Positions 7,666 through 15,823 of a stretch of 64,000 nt of DNA are shown one piece after another. Position 1 is the stretch's first letter. Each line of letters opens with the position of its first letter. The notes beneath the pieces were generated by a model. That model had not been told where the DNA came from, searched no databases, and saw only the letters and a program-made list of their open reading frames with translations. The translations under genes and the position numbers were made by a program. The DNA is taken from positions 1 to 64,000 of the forward strand of contig JAKQEA010000078.1 of assembly GCA_029558715.1 (NCBI GenBank), in the 5' to 3' direction. Source of the stretch: Bacteroidota bacterium (GTDB lineage Bacteria; Bacteroidota; Bacteroidia; Chitinophagales; Chitinophagaceae).

Positions 7666-7695
7666 GACCATTGCTGTTTATCTTCAGCAATGGTC
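7666..7695 (-). terminator. Hairpin downstream of GG-leader peptide 2
   Basis: A perfect 11-bp stem, gaccattgctg (7666-7676) with cagcaatggtc (7685-7695), and an 8-base loop lie 18 bases after the peptide 2 stop. On the minus strand it is followed by tttaattataatttt. It mirrors the hairpin behind peptide 1 and is probably an intrinsic terminator. Confidence 0.75.
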
Positions 7696-7713
7696 TCAAC
7701 CAAAAGTTAGAAT

Positions 7714-7908
7714 CTAAGGATTAATTATCTGACACACTGTGTCATTAAATTGGTAATTGGAACAAACATACCCAGGACAACAAGGTGTTAGCCCAAATTC
7801 GCAATGTGCTAATGGTGGCAGGCAGCCACCACCATCTCCTGTTCCCCCAAGAATTTTTCCTTGTTCTTTTTTATCTAGTTTTTTTCCGAGGTTCTCGATG
7901 TTTTTCAT
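7714..7908 (-). CDS. GG-leader knottin-like peptide 2 precursor
   Basis: A 64-residue precursor. Residues 1-22 (MKNIENLGKKLDKKEQGKIL then GG) form a double-glycine leader matching peptide 1 at most positions. The 42-residue core has six cysteines (29, 36, 43, 44, 49, 59), spaced C-X6-C-X6-C-C-X4-C-X9-C. That is the classical inhibitor-cystine-knot (knottin) framework of conotoxins and spider toxins, including the adjacent Cys pair. Both cores begin with a D-G-G-G-(Q)-C stretch. Maturation would need cleavage by the C39 exporter and oxidation by the VKOR-thioredoxin protein of the locus. Knot topology cannot be proven from spacing; activity and target are unknown. It lies between the XRE gene and the MG2 gene and is followed by a strong hairpin. 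Confidence 0.85.
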   Translation of the reverse strand: MKNIENLGKKLDKKEQGKILGGTGDGGGCLPPLAHCEFGLTPCCPGYVCSNYQFNDTVCQIINP

Positions 7909-8139
7909 TTCTTAAAATTTAGTTTTAAATAATCGACCTGAGTTTAGGTACCAGGACGTTAAACCCCAACTGATTATCCACAATCGGAATGGACTGTTTG
8001 CGCAAACAAGAACTCTTAAAAAAGGGTTTCACGAATGATTAATTCTTCAACCCATGTTATATCATCTTAGTCAAAACAACATAGCATCTTAGAATTTTCC
8101 TTATGAAGCAGAATGCTTATACTTTCATTTTAACCATTG

Positions 8140-10602
8140 CTAATTAATTACCAGTATCTTTCTGCTATGTATAAGCTTCCCTTCCGAATCATAGCCCTCC
8201 ACCACAATTCTGACATTCCTGGTAAAATCTCTATTATTAAACGTAACTATCGATTTTGTTGATTGGTTTGAAATAATTGTACCAGGACTCCAGAATAATG
8301 TAGCATTATCATTTTTTGCTGAGGTGCTGCCAGCAACAGACCCGGATTGATCAGAAAGGTCAAACTCTTTACCGATCGAATACCCGTTATATTCAAAATG
8401 CTGCATTGTCTTATTTATTTTTCGATTGACTGATATTTCCTTATTTAAGTAGACCGCTACAGCCCCCCCGGGATAAGCACTTCCTGCACCTAAAGCACCA
8501 GCCTCGAAGAATTTCACGATTGCAATTTGATCTGCCCTTAAGCTTTGCAACTGCACTAAATCAGCAGGTATCTCATTAATAAAAAGCCCAACCTCCCAAA
8601 ATCTCATAGATCCTGATGTTGTTGTCCTAGGAGCCTGGAGTTTGTTGTTTTTTTCTTTAAAATCCTGTATACTAAAGTTTTTCCTGTTTACAAGTGTACC
8701 ATACTGAACACCGATTGTGTGAATTCTGTTTAAAAGAAAATTCAGGGCATTCATAGCCTTATCAACAGGGGGAGAATTTATATTGTCTATCCTTATTTCC
8801 CCTCCTGAATCGAAAAGCTCACTTGTATACTGCTCATTTAAAATATCAAGCTGTCTTTTAGGTTTTGCAGTTACAGTAACACTGTCAAGAACCTTCACGT
8901 TGACATCTGCCTTATTAATATTCCCCTTTTCTCCGCCTGATTCATAATACTCCCTGTTATACAAGCCTGCGGCCGATATTTCAGAATTTTCAAATCCAGA
9001 GGCGCCAAATACCCAAGACAGATCATCATTATCAAACTTAATTACTACTGGCTTTTCTTTTCCCTTTTCATCATTGTACACATAGAAAATCCTACTCTGC
9101 CCAAAAATCAAAAGGGAATCAATTACAAATTCCCCTCTTTTGCCTACAGGAATCTCATAGCTATATAAAGCAGAGTCTCCTGATGAAATTAAAATACTAA
9201 GCTTCCCCTTTTCCACCGGCTTAGTATGCAAAACATCGCTTACAATCCCTGAAATAGTTATTAAATAGTTGTCCTGATATTTTTTTTCGGGTACCTGATC
9301 CCCGGATACTTTTTTAAGGCTGTTTCTGCTCCACTTATGAGTCAGCAACAGATTATCAAGAGCCAAAGAAGCCGAATCACTCCTGGTTCCGAAATAATAT
9401 GCAGGATTGTGTATATACCCATTTAAATAATTTGACAATAAAAGGCTGGAAAAAATATTATTATCCTCAGCTATACTGCAATCACCAACAGAGGTAACAG
9501 AGATAGAAATATTACGGCCTAATGTATCGGGGAAAATCAACTCCAGAGAATTTTTAGCTTCATTTGTTCCGCTATTGGATAGTATGATCTCGCATTGACC
9601 CCGGTATTCAGCATTATCAACAAACGAAAGTCTTTCTGCAATTGGTTTTCCTGCATAAAACAAAGTAAAGTGCAAAATACCTGAAGGCAAACTGTCTGTA
9701 AGCAAATGCCCAATTATTGTATTATATCCCTCAAAAATAATTTCCTTCTCATAAATAATTTCATTATTTAACTTAGCGATGAACATCATCTCGCCGGGTG
9801 GATTGCTATGCTGATTTTTGTAACTTAACTGAAACTTCTTTCCTCCCTTCTCATTTTCAACTTTCAAACTTACTCCGGACACATGAACATCAGGTAGCCA
9901 AAATTTCATTTCCCCGGAACCTGTTTGCACTTCTGCGTAGTATTTTCTTCCTGCTTTTGGTCTGAATACCAGTTTCCCTATACCATCGTGATAACTAGAA
10001 AAAGAAGTAATAGTCACACCTTCATCCGTTTTTAATACCCCGGTTACGTTTACTGGTTTTTCATCCGGGTCAACTCCTTTGAAAGCAACGACAGTCGAAA
10101 TGCCATCAATTAAATTACCCCCCTCGGGAAAGAAACGGAGTGATATGTCCACTGCCTTACTATCTTTTCCCGTTTCAGCACATACTGAATCACCTATATA
10201 TATTTTCTTAGAGTATACAAACTCTCTGTCCATATTAAGCAGCGAAGCCGTGTATCCCTGTATATAATAATATCCGGATGGAAGTGAATCCGGGATACTG
10301 AAATCCCCCCTTACACCTGAGTTTACAACCGGATATCTTTTTGACTCAATCATCTCCCCTTTGCAATTAGTCAGGCGAACATAAAAATTACTACTGGTAC
10401 TGTTCGGGTAATTGTTGGTAAATAAATACGCCTTAAACCAGATTGTTTCACCTGCTGTATAAAAGTCTTTATCAAATTGAAAATAAATTTTTTCAATTGG
10501 GTTGTTATCAGAAGCAAAATTGATCACTGAATCAAAACGCTGTGCTCCCGCCTCACAAAAGGATATCAGAACAAAGCATATCGCAATTAATTTTTTTTTC
10601 AT
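8140..10602 (-). CDS. Large exported MG2 / TonB-plug-like surface protein
   Basis: 820 residues with a signal peptide (KKKLIAICFVLISFCEAGAQ). Near the N-terminus is an alpha-2-macroglobulin MG2-type motif (IEKIYFQFDKDFYTAGETIW), then several beta-sandwich-like stretches. The C-terminal third resembles a TonB-receptor plug (FINEIPADLVQLQSLRADQI, with YPGGAVAVYLNKE). It is a paralogue of the 816-residue protein at 41369-43819, sharing FFPEGGN, YHDG-G and YIHNP motifs in the same order. Such proteins are periplasmic or outer-membrane proteins of Bacteroidota with no firm function. Its position behind its own operator copy and next to peptide 2 suggests a role in peptide handling, display or immunity, but this is only inference. 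It is 231 bases upstream of peptide 2. Confidence 0.75.
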   Translation of the reverse strand: MKKKLIAICFVLISFCEAGAQRFDSVINFASDNNPIEKIYFQFDKDFYTAGETIWFKAYLFTNNYPNSTSSNFYVRLTNCKGEMIESKRYPVVNSGVRGDFSIPDSLPSGYYYIQGYTASLLNMDREFVYSKKIYIGDSVCAETGKDSKAVDISLRFFPEGGNLIDGISTVVAFKGVDPDEKPVNVTGVLKTDEGVTITSFSSYHDGIGKLVFRPKAGRKYYAEVQTGSGEMKFWLPDVHVSGVSLKVENEKGGKKFQLSYKNQHSNPPGEMMFIAKLNNEIIYEKEIIFEGYNTIIGHLLTDSLPSGILHFTLFYAGKPIAERLSFVDNAEYRGQCEIILSNSGTNEAKNSLELIFPDTLGRNISISVTSVGDCSIAEDNNIFSSLLLSNYLNGYIHNPAYYFGTRSDSASLALDNLLLTHKWSRNSLKKVSGDQVPEKKYQDNYLITISGIVSDVLHTKPVEKGKLSILISSGDSALYSYEIPVGKRGEFVIDSLLIFGQSRIFYVYNDEKGKEKPVVIKFDNDDLSWVFGASGFENSEISAAGLYNREYYESGGEKGNINKADVNVKVLDSVTVTAKPKRQLDILNEQYTSELFDSGGEIRIDNINSPPVDKAMNALNFLLNRIHTIGVQYGTLVNRKNFSIQDFKEKNNKLQAPRTTTSGSMRFWEVGLFINEIPADLVQLQSLRADQIAIVKFFEAGALGAGSAYPGGAVAVYLNKEISVNRKINKTMQHFEYNGYSIGKEFDLSDQSGSVAGSTSAKNDNATLFWSPGTIISNQSTKSIVTFNNRDFTRNVRIVVEGYDSEGKLIHSRKILVIN

Positions 10603-10705
10603 ACCATTAAGTCAATCGCAAACCTGTTGTTCCGGGAAATAATCTTAAAGAAAGGTTTTGTGCTATTAAAGTTCCTGAAAGTTTTGATACAAAGGTTATT
10701 GACCA

Positions 10706-10722
10706 GGTTATATTTTATAACC
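10706..10722. promoter_or_regulatory. Palindromic operator, copy 2
   Basis: The same perfect 17-mer GGTTATATTTTATAACC as at 7162-7178, here 104 bases upstream of the MG2 gene start. It is conserved although the sequence between it and the broken XRE gene has diverged strongly, which argues for selection on the site. Confidence 0.6.
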
Positions 10723-10813
10723 CAATAAATTACTCACTTAGGTTTGAAACTACTTGAAAGCATTATTAACAGTAAAGTATCTACTGTCTGATTTGATCAT
10801 ATATACAGTGGCT

Positions 10814-11049
10814 ATGTTAGTGGCGAAATCCAGCAAATACTGGAAACTGGAAAGGCCTGGCACAAAAGCAAGCAGCCAAGTTGCTTGGCATAAGCCAGCC
10901 TGCCTATAGTAAATGGGAAAAGAAAGAGAAAATAGAAACCTCTTAAAAAGAAAAAATCAAAAAGGCGTTTAAATGTACTGACTCGGATATTGAGAAGATA
11001 AAAAATTTACTCCCCCCCCCCCCAATCACAACTAAGCAAAAATACTTAA
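10814..11049 (+). pseudogene. Decayed XRE regulator copy
   Basis: Aligned to the intact regulator at 7268-7507, this copy lost one base right after the ATG and one more near codon 13. It also has a TAA where the intact gene reads Phe-Met (context acc tct taa). The helix-turn-helix stretch between (QKQAAKLLGISQPAYSKWEK) is still readable. Differences from the intact copy in that stretch are mainly synonymous, so the two diverged while both were functional, before this one broke. A 12-C homopolymer lies at 11012-11023. Confidence 0.9.
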
Positions 11050-11062
11050 CGGGATTTCAAGA

Positions 11063-12667
11063 TCACCTCACTTTCATCATAGCCCTTACCTGCTGTATAA
11101 TACCATTCTGGAACCGGGCATAATATATACCGGTTGGCAAACCTTCACTATTGAAATCAGCGGTGTAAGTACCTGCCGTATACTCCCTGTCCACCAGTAT
11201 CTTTAATACACGGCCCAATGTGTCAATGATCTGTATTAAGACATGACCGCCATCAGTAGTGAATTTAATAGTAGTGCTATTGGTGAATGGATTGGGGGAA
11301 TTGGTTATCACTACATCCGTTGGTGTTGGTGGCGGCGGGGTGATGCCCGAACAAGCGCCGGCTTTTAATAATGGCAGACTTTGCAGCTGGCTATTAACAT
11401 TCGGCGGGAACAATGAATCTACCACAGTTTTCTCCAGGCAGAACCATTTTTCCAGCAACGTCGCATACACACTCCGGAAATCATATTGCATCGGGATATT
11501 ATCATTTACCGTTGCACTGGATGGAATCGTTGGATTTACACCAAGCATACCTGCATCTATCTGGCTGCCGAATAAAAACATAGGTGCAGCAGCTCCATGA
11601 TCCGTTCCGGTACTTGAATTTGATTTTATCCTTCTTCCAAACTCACTATATGTCATTCCCACTACCCTTTCCTCTACATTTAAAAACCGAAGATCATCCT
11701 GGAATGCTTTGATAGCATCAGAAACCCGTTGCAATAAAGTGGCATGTGCTCCGGTGGTGGTATCAGCAGCATTTACCTGTACTGAATGTGTATCAAAGCC
11801 TCCAAAGCTTACCATATAGACCCTTGTTCTCAGGCCACCTGCAACTAATCTCGCCACAATCTTTAATTGATCTGCCAGTGAATTATTAGCTGGATAAGCT
11901 GACTGTTGAGTGACTGCATTTGCAGCAGCTTTAATAACAGTTGAATATTTCTGTGTTTGCTGGTTTACCTGGCGGATAAAACTTAACTCCTTTCCTGCCG
12001 GAGTATTAGGAGCAGGGTCGGTAGTTCCATTGATAAGGTTATAGAAGTTAGTAGGGTTTGTAATACTCATTCCCATATTAACTGTTGGTCCCTGTGTAGT
12101 TAAAGTAGTGGTAGAACCAATTTGTATTGCCAAAGGATCAGGCATATCTGTATTAGGATATCCCGTCGGGAAATCGGGGTATTCATAGTTAAGGTAACGT
12201 CCGGCCCAGCCACTGTAGACTTCCTGGTTACTGTTGGATCCGCTCATCCAGATATCTGTAGCACGGAAATGCGAAAAGTTGGGCTGAGGATAACCTACTG
12301 CCTGTACCAGTTTTGCTTTGCCCTCACTGAACAATGTTTGCAAACCTGTCATTGAGGGATGAATACCAGTACCGGTAACACCGGCAATTGATAAAACCCT
12401 GTTCTGAGGTATCGCAATATTTGTTCTCGCATTGTAGTAGTTAGAATAATCAGCTACGGGTATCACCATATTCAATCCATCATTACCACCAGATAACTGC
12501 ACAATCACCAATACATGATCTGTGAGTGTATTGCCCCGCATCAATGCCTGCACCAATGGTGAGTTACTGTTGAATGCTTTTACAGAGTAGCCATTTATCA
12601 CTTCCGGCAAAAGGGCTGCTGCTGGTATGGTATTGAGTAAAAAATCTCTTCTTTTCATTTTATTCAT
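11063..12667 (-). CDS. DUF1501 family protein with T9SS type A sorting domain
   Basis: 534 residues. The N-terminus carries a twin-arginine-like signal (KRRDFLLNTIPAAALLP). The DUF1501 domain follows, with hallmark segments VQLSGGNDGLN, YPQPNFSHFRATDIW and TYSEFGRRIKSNSS...DHGAA; this family has a sulfatase/phosphatase-like fold and unknown activity. The C-terminal ~80 residues form a T9SS type A sorting domain (NSPNPFTNSTTIKF ... GIYYARF ... AMMKVR), so the protein is secreted and probably attached to the surface. It starts 19 bases after the DUF1800 gene, its usual partner. The last bases of the gene belong to the repeat copied at 7482-7550. Confidence 0.9.
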   Translation of the reverse strand: MNKMKRRDFLLNTIPAAALLPEVINGYSVKAFNSNSPLVQALMRGNTLTDHVLVIVQLSGGNDGLNMVIPVADYSNYYNARTNIAIPQNRVLSIAGVTGTGIHPSMTGLQTLFSEGKAKLVQAVGYPQPNFSHFRATDIWMSGSNSNQEVYSGWAGRYLNYEYPDFPTGYPNTDMPDPLAIQIGSTTTLTTQGPTVNMGMSITNPTNFYNLINGTTDPAPNTPAGKELSFIRQVNQQTQKYSTVIKAAANAVTQQSAYPANNSLADQLKIVARLVAGGLRTRVYMVSFGGFDTHSVQVNAADTTTGAHATLLQRVSDAIKAFQDDLRFLNVEERVVGMTYSEFGRRIKSNSSTGTDHGAAAPMFLFGSQIDAGMLGVNPTIPSSATVNDNIPMQYDFRSVYATLLEKWFCLEKTVVDSLFPPNVNSQLQSLPLLKAGACSGITPPPPTPTDVVITNSPNPFTNSTTIKFTTDGGHVLIQIIDTLGRVLKILVDREYTAGTYTADFNSEGLPTGIYYARFQNGIIQQVRAMMKVR

Positions 12668-12686
12668 TTAAATATGAAATGAATGC

Positions 12687-14348
12687 TTATGCTAATTGAT
12701 ACTCTGATAAATTAAAAAAGTACTGGAACAATGATTTCAACCTGGTGTTCACCGTATTAAAATTGGCAGTCGTCGGGCTGGCCTCATAGGCTGCCCAGGC
12801 ATTTGTCCAGTAATAATCCCATTGCTGACCTGTAAGCAGAATCTGAGTTTTTATCTGGGCTTTTGATTGCGCAGATAAATCATTTCTGAAAAATAGTCGC
12901 AGCGCTTCCTCAATAAGGTCATTAGGATTACCCGGGTTACTTAATCCCTGTGCAAATTGCACACAGTTGAATTGCACCCTGAAACCATTCCTGGCATAAC
13001 CGCTGTTAATCATGGTATCAGTGAACTGGTTTCTTTTTGGTAACGAATCTGAATTGATCCATATCTCATGGAAATTCGGCTCCTGGTAATAAGCTGGCAT
13101 GCCAGAAACATTAGGTGGATCATGCGGATTTTGCCCCATATTCACCATCCATGAATAAAAAGTATTCCATAAACCATAGTTGGTATCCCAATCTGTGTCA
13201 GGCCTGAACTGTACATTCATTTCTCTTAAAGCACCAATCACCTGGTCTGAAGGTGTTTTGATAAGACAACCCCTGTTGAGCATATCGTAGAAGTGTTCAC
13301 TTTTAAACAAAGCGGATAGCAGCGGTTTAATCTCATAATTATTAGCTCTGAAAATATCAGCCAACGGCTCAATTACGTTTGATTCAGTACCGGCATCTAT
13401 AGTATAATAAACAAACCAGCGGTAAATTTTTCTTACTAAAAATTTGGCTACTTCCTGCTGGGCAAAAGTCATGTTGAGAAGATCGTCCAATTCAAGATCA
13501 CCGGCAGTAGCCCCGGTTCTTCCAATAATAACTGTATTATTAAAAAAGGAAGAAAAGGTTTTATTGGTAGTGCTATGGCGATTGATATTAAATACAGAAG
13601 TATAAGTAGCTCCATTGATCTGCCAGCCGGTAAGGACTTTGGCAGCTTCCTTTACATCATTTTCGGTGTATTGTGATCCGGGCCCTTTTCCAAGAGTAAA
13701 TAATTCAAACAATTCTCTTGCATAGTTTTCATCAGGTGCATTTTTATTATTCAGGTAACCGTTTAAGTAGCGAAGCATGGCTACATCTTTCGTAATATCC
13801 CTGACGAGATTTTTGAAATTTCCCAATGCATACTGGCGGATAAGACTGTGTTGCTTGTATATCCAGTTTGCATTTCCAACCTCTGTGGCCTCGTTACCAA
13901 AATGATCTACCCAAAACATGATCAACTTTTCCCTGATACTTCTGTCCTGGCTGATCATTACACCAGTCCACCATTTTTTATATGAAGCTCTGCGTTGCGA
14001 TTGCACTGTTCCATCGCTGTTAATATCATTAACCCATGTTGTTCCCTGAATAATATTTGTATCCGGAGTAGTAGCATTCCCGGATGTGGCATATTCCTTT
14101 ACCGGCGGTGCTGGTTGAGGAGCTGTTGGAGTCAATAGCTCATCTACAGCCTGGCTCATGGTCAGGTTTTTGAAATAATTTACATCTGCTCTTTTAGCAC
14201 CAAACATGGTTCGTTTAAGCAAATGAACTATTTCCTGTTCTGTCCAGGGACCGGTATAAGTATTTATGCCTGAATTGGTACGAAAAGGCTGAGGTGATGC
14301 ACTTGCCTTTTTTCTTTTGCGGGCAGTCAGAAAGTCTCTTCTATCCAT
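12687..14348 (-). CDS. DUF1800 family protein
   Basis: 553 residues. Family hallmarks are HLLKRTMFGAKRADV near the N-terminus, MFWVDHFGNE in the middle, and ENYARELFELFTLGKG followed by VKEAAKVLTGW. The N-terminus begins MDRRDFLTARKRKK, a basic Tat-like start without a clear hydrophobic stretch. DUF1800 proteins occur beside DUF1501 proteins across Bacteroidota and Planctomycetota; their biochemical function is not established. Here the two genes are 19 bases apart and should form one operon, with DUF1800 first. Confidence 0.9.
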   Translation of the reverse strand: MDRRDFLTARKRKKASASPQPFRTNSGINTYTGPWTEQEIVHLLKRTMFGAKRADVNYFKNLTMSQAVDELLTPTAPQPAPPVKEYATSGNATTPDTNIIQGTTWVNDINSDGTVQSQRRASYKKWWTGVMISQDRSIREKLIMFWVDHFGNEATEVGNANWIYKQHSLIRQYALGNFKNLVRDITKDVAMLRYLNGYLNNKNAPDENYARELFELFTLGKGPGSQYTENDVKEAAKVLTGWQINGATYTSVFNINRHSTTNKTFSSFFNNTVIIGRTGATAGDLELDDLLNMTFAQQEVAKFLVRKIYRWFVYYTIDAGTESNVIEPLADIFRANNYEIKPLLSALFKSEHFYDMLNRGCLIKTPSDQVIGALREMNVQFRPDTDWDTNYGLWNTFYSWMVNMGQNPHDPPNVSGMPAYYQEPNFHEIWINSDSLPKRNQFTDTMINSGYARNGFRVQFNCVQFAQGLSNPGNPNDLIEEALRLFFRNDLSAQSKAQIKTQILLTGQQWDYYWTNAWAAYEASPTTANFNTVNTRLKSLFQYFFNLSEYQLA

Positions 14349-14477
14349 GGCGATAATTTTGGTTCAGGGATGATATACGACTTTAAAGGTACAAATAGGT
14401 TTAAGGATTGCTTAACAAAAATTGTATACAAACCATTCATTTGCAATAGTAAAATAACCAACGGTTATTTGTAATAT

Positions 14478-14508
14478 AAAAAAAGCCGGTCAAGTACTTC
14501 AACCGGCT
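14478..14508 (-). terminator. Intrinsic terminator of the thiolase gene
   Basis: Stem agccggt (14484-14490) with accggct (14502-14508). On the minus strand the hairpin is followed by seven T. It lies 23 bases after the thiolase stop codon. Confidence 0.85.
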
Positions 14509-14531
14509 CTATTATTCTAAAAGAGAACACT

Positions 14532-15707
14532 TTACAGGTTTTCAATGATACCAGCTATACCCTGTCCACCTCCTACGCATGCGGTTACCATTCCATACTT
14601 CTTATTCAGCCGTTTCATATCATGCAGGTTCTGAATGGTGAGTTTGCAACCGGTACACCCTAATGGATGACCTAATGCAATGGCACCCCCATTGATATTG
14701 ACTTTGGAAGGGTCTAAACCAGCTTCCCGAATAACTGCCAGCGCCTGTGAAGCAAATGCTTCATTCAATTCGATAAGATCAATTTGCGAAAGATTCATGC
14801 CTGCCTGCTTTAATGCTTTTGGAATCGCAGCCACCGGACCAATACCCATGATTCTCGGATGTACTCCTGCTACTGCTGTGCTTACTAATCTCCCGATTGG
14901 TTTTAATCCCAGTTCATTCATCATCTTCTCACCCATTACAATTACAAATGCAGCGCCATCGGAAGTTTGAGAAGAGTTACCAGCAGTAACAACACCATTA
15001 GCTGCAAAGGCAGGTTTCAATTTTGCCAATGCTTCCACCGAAGTGTCTGCCCTGGGTCCTTCATCCGTATCAACCACATAATTTCTTTTTTGCTTTTTCC
15101 CCTTCGCATCAAGATATATCTCCTCTATACTTACCGGGAGAATGCCCGGTTTAAAATGACCGGCCTGGATAGCAGCTATTGCTTTTTGATGTGAATTATA
15201 TGAAAACTCATCCTGTGCTTCGCGGCTGATAGTATAATCCTTGGCCACTGCTTCTGCAGTGAGTCCCATACTTAAGTAATAATCCGGATCCTCTTTAGCA
15301 ATTGAATAAGCCGGAACTGTTTTCCATCCAGCCGTTGGAACCATACTCATACTTTCAGTACCGCCAGCCACAATACAATCCGCCATCCCCATCCTGATCT
15401 TGGCAGTTGCAATAGCAATTGTTTCCAGGCCTGATGCACAATAACGATTAACCGTCATTCCAGGTACTTCAAAACCTAATGCTCTTGCTGCAATAATGCG
15501 GCCCACCTGTAACCCTTGCTCTGCTTCCGGCACCGCATTACCCACAATCACATCATCCACTCTTTTTGTCTCCAATTGAGGCACTGATGATAATAATCCT
15601 TTTATAACCGTTACGGCAAGGTCGTCAGGCCTGGTAAACCGAAATCCACCTCGTTTTGCTTTTCCTACTGCTGTACGATAACCTGCAACAATGTATGCTT
15701 CCTGCAT
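14532..15707 (-). CDS. Acetyl-CoA C-acyltransferase (thiolase)
   Basis: 391 residues, the full length of a degradative or biosynthetic thiolase. The catalytic residues are present: nucleophile Cys90 in NRYCASGLE, His347 in GGAIALGHPLGCTG and Cys377 in VTACVGGGQG. These enzymes cleave 3-ketoacyl-CoA to acetyl-CoA in beta-oxidation, or run in reverse to make acetoacetyl-CoA. The sequence resembles FadA/AtoB-type enzymes, but no FadB partner is adjacent, so the physiological direction is open. It is divergent from pyrD across a 116-base gap and followed by an intrinsic terminator. Confidence 0.93.
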   Translation of the reverse strand: MQEAYIVAGYRTAVGKAKRGGFRFTRPDDLAVTVIKGLLSSVPQLETKRVDDVIVGNAVPEAEQGLQVGRIIAARALGFEVPGMTVNRYCASGLETIAIATAKIRMGMADCIVAGGTESMSMVPTAGWKTVPAYSIAKEDPDYYLSMGLTAEAVAKDYTISREAQDEFSYNSHQKAIAAIQAGHFKPGILPVSIEEIYLDAKGKKQKRNYVVDTDEGPRADTSVEALAKLKPAFAANGVVTAGNSSQTSDGAAFVIVMGEKMMNELGLKPIGRLVSTAVAGVHPRIMGIGPVAAIPKALKQAGMNLSQIDLIELNEAFASQALAVIREAGLDPSKVNINGGAIALGHPLGCTGCKLTIQNLHDMKRLNKKYGMVTACVGGGQGIAGIIENL

Positions 15708-15823
15708 AAGTAGTAATTTGAATGATTAGTTTAGTTGTTTATGCAACTTTCTGTGCCAAAAATAATGAGACTTGTTGTTCTTACCAAAACTGCCCCGAAA
15801 CTTCATTTATCTTCGCGGCTGTT

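Larger units (their letters stand above)
10603..11062. other. Long non-coding gap with operator and broken regulator
   Basis: This 460-base gap has no intact gene. It contains the second palindromic operator (10706-10722), a decayed XRE copy (10814-11049) and the start of the 69-base repeat tail (11024-11092), which runs into the end of the DUF1501 gene. Confidence 0.8.
10706..11092. repeat. Direct repeat copy 2 (operator + broken XRE + tail)
   Basis: Partner of 7162-7550. The helix-turn-helix part is roughly 88% identical by eye, with mostly synonymous third-base changes. The 69-base tail after the C-tract is 68/69 identical. In this copy the tail is functional sequence: it encodes the last residues and stop of the DUF1501/T9SS gene. 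Confidence 0.8.

Noticed and set aside
5109-7908. Lanthipeptide, sactipeptide or other modified-peptide cluster
   Set aside because: The leaders resemble those of some Bacteroidota lanthipeptide precursors, but no LanB/LanC/LanM-like, radical-SAM or YcaO gene is within the window, and a disulfide oxidase is. Genes left of position 1 cannot be ruled out.
7995-8008. 14-bp palindrome (tgtttgcgcaaaca) upstream of peptide 2
   Set aside because: Perfect but short, seen once, and not near a recognisable promoter element. Not enough to call an operator.
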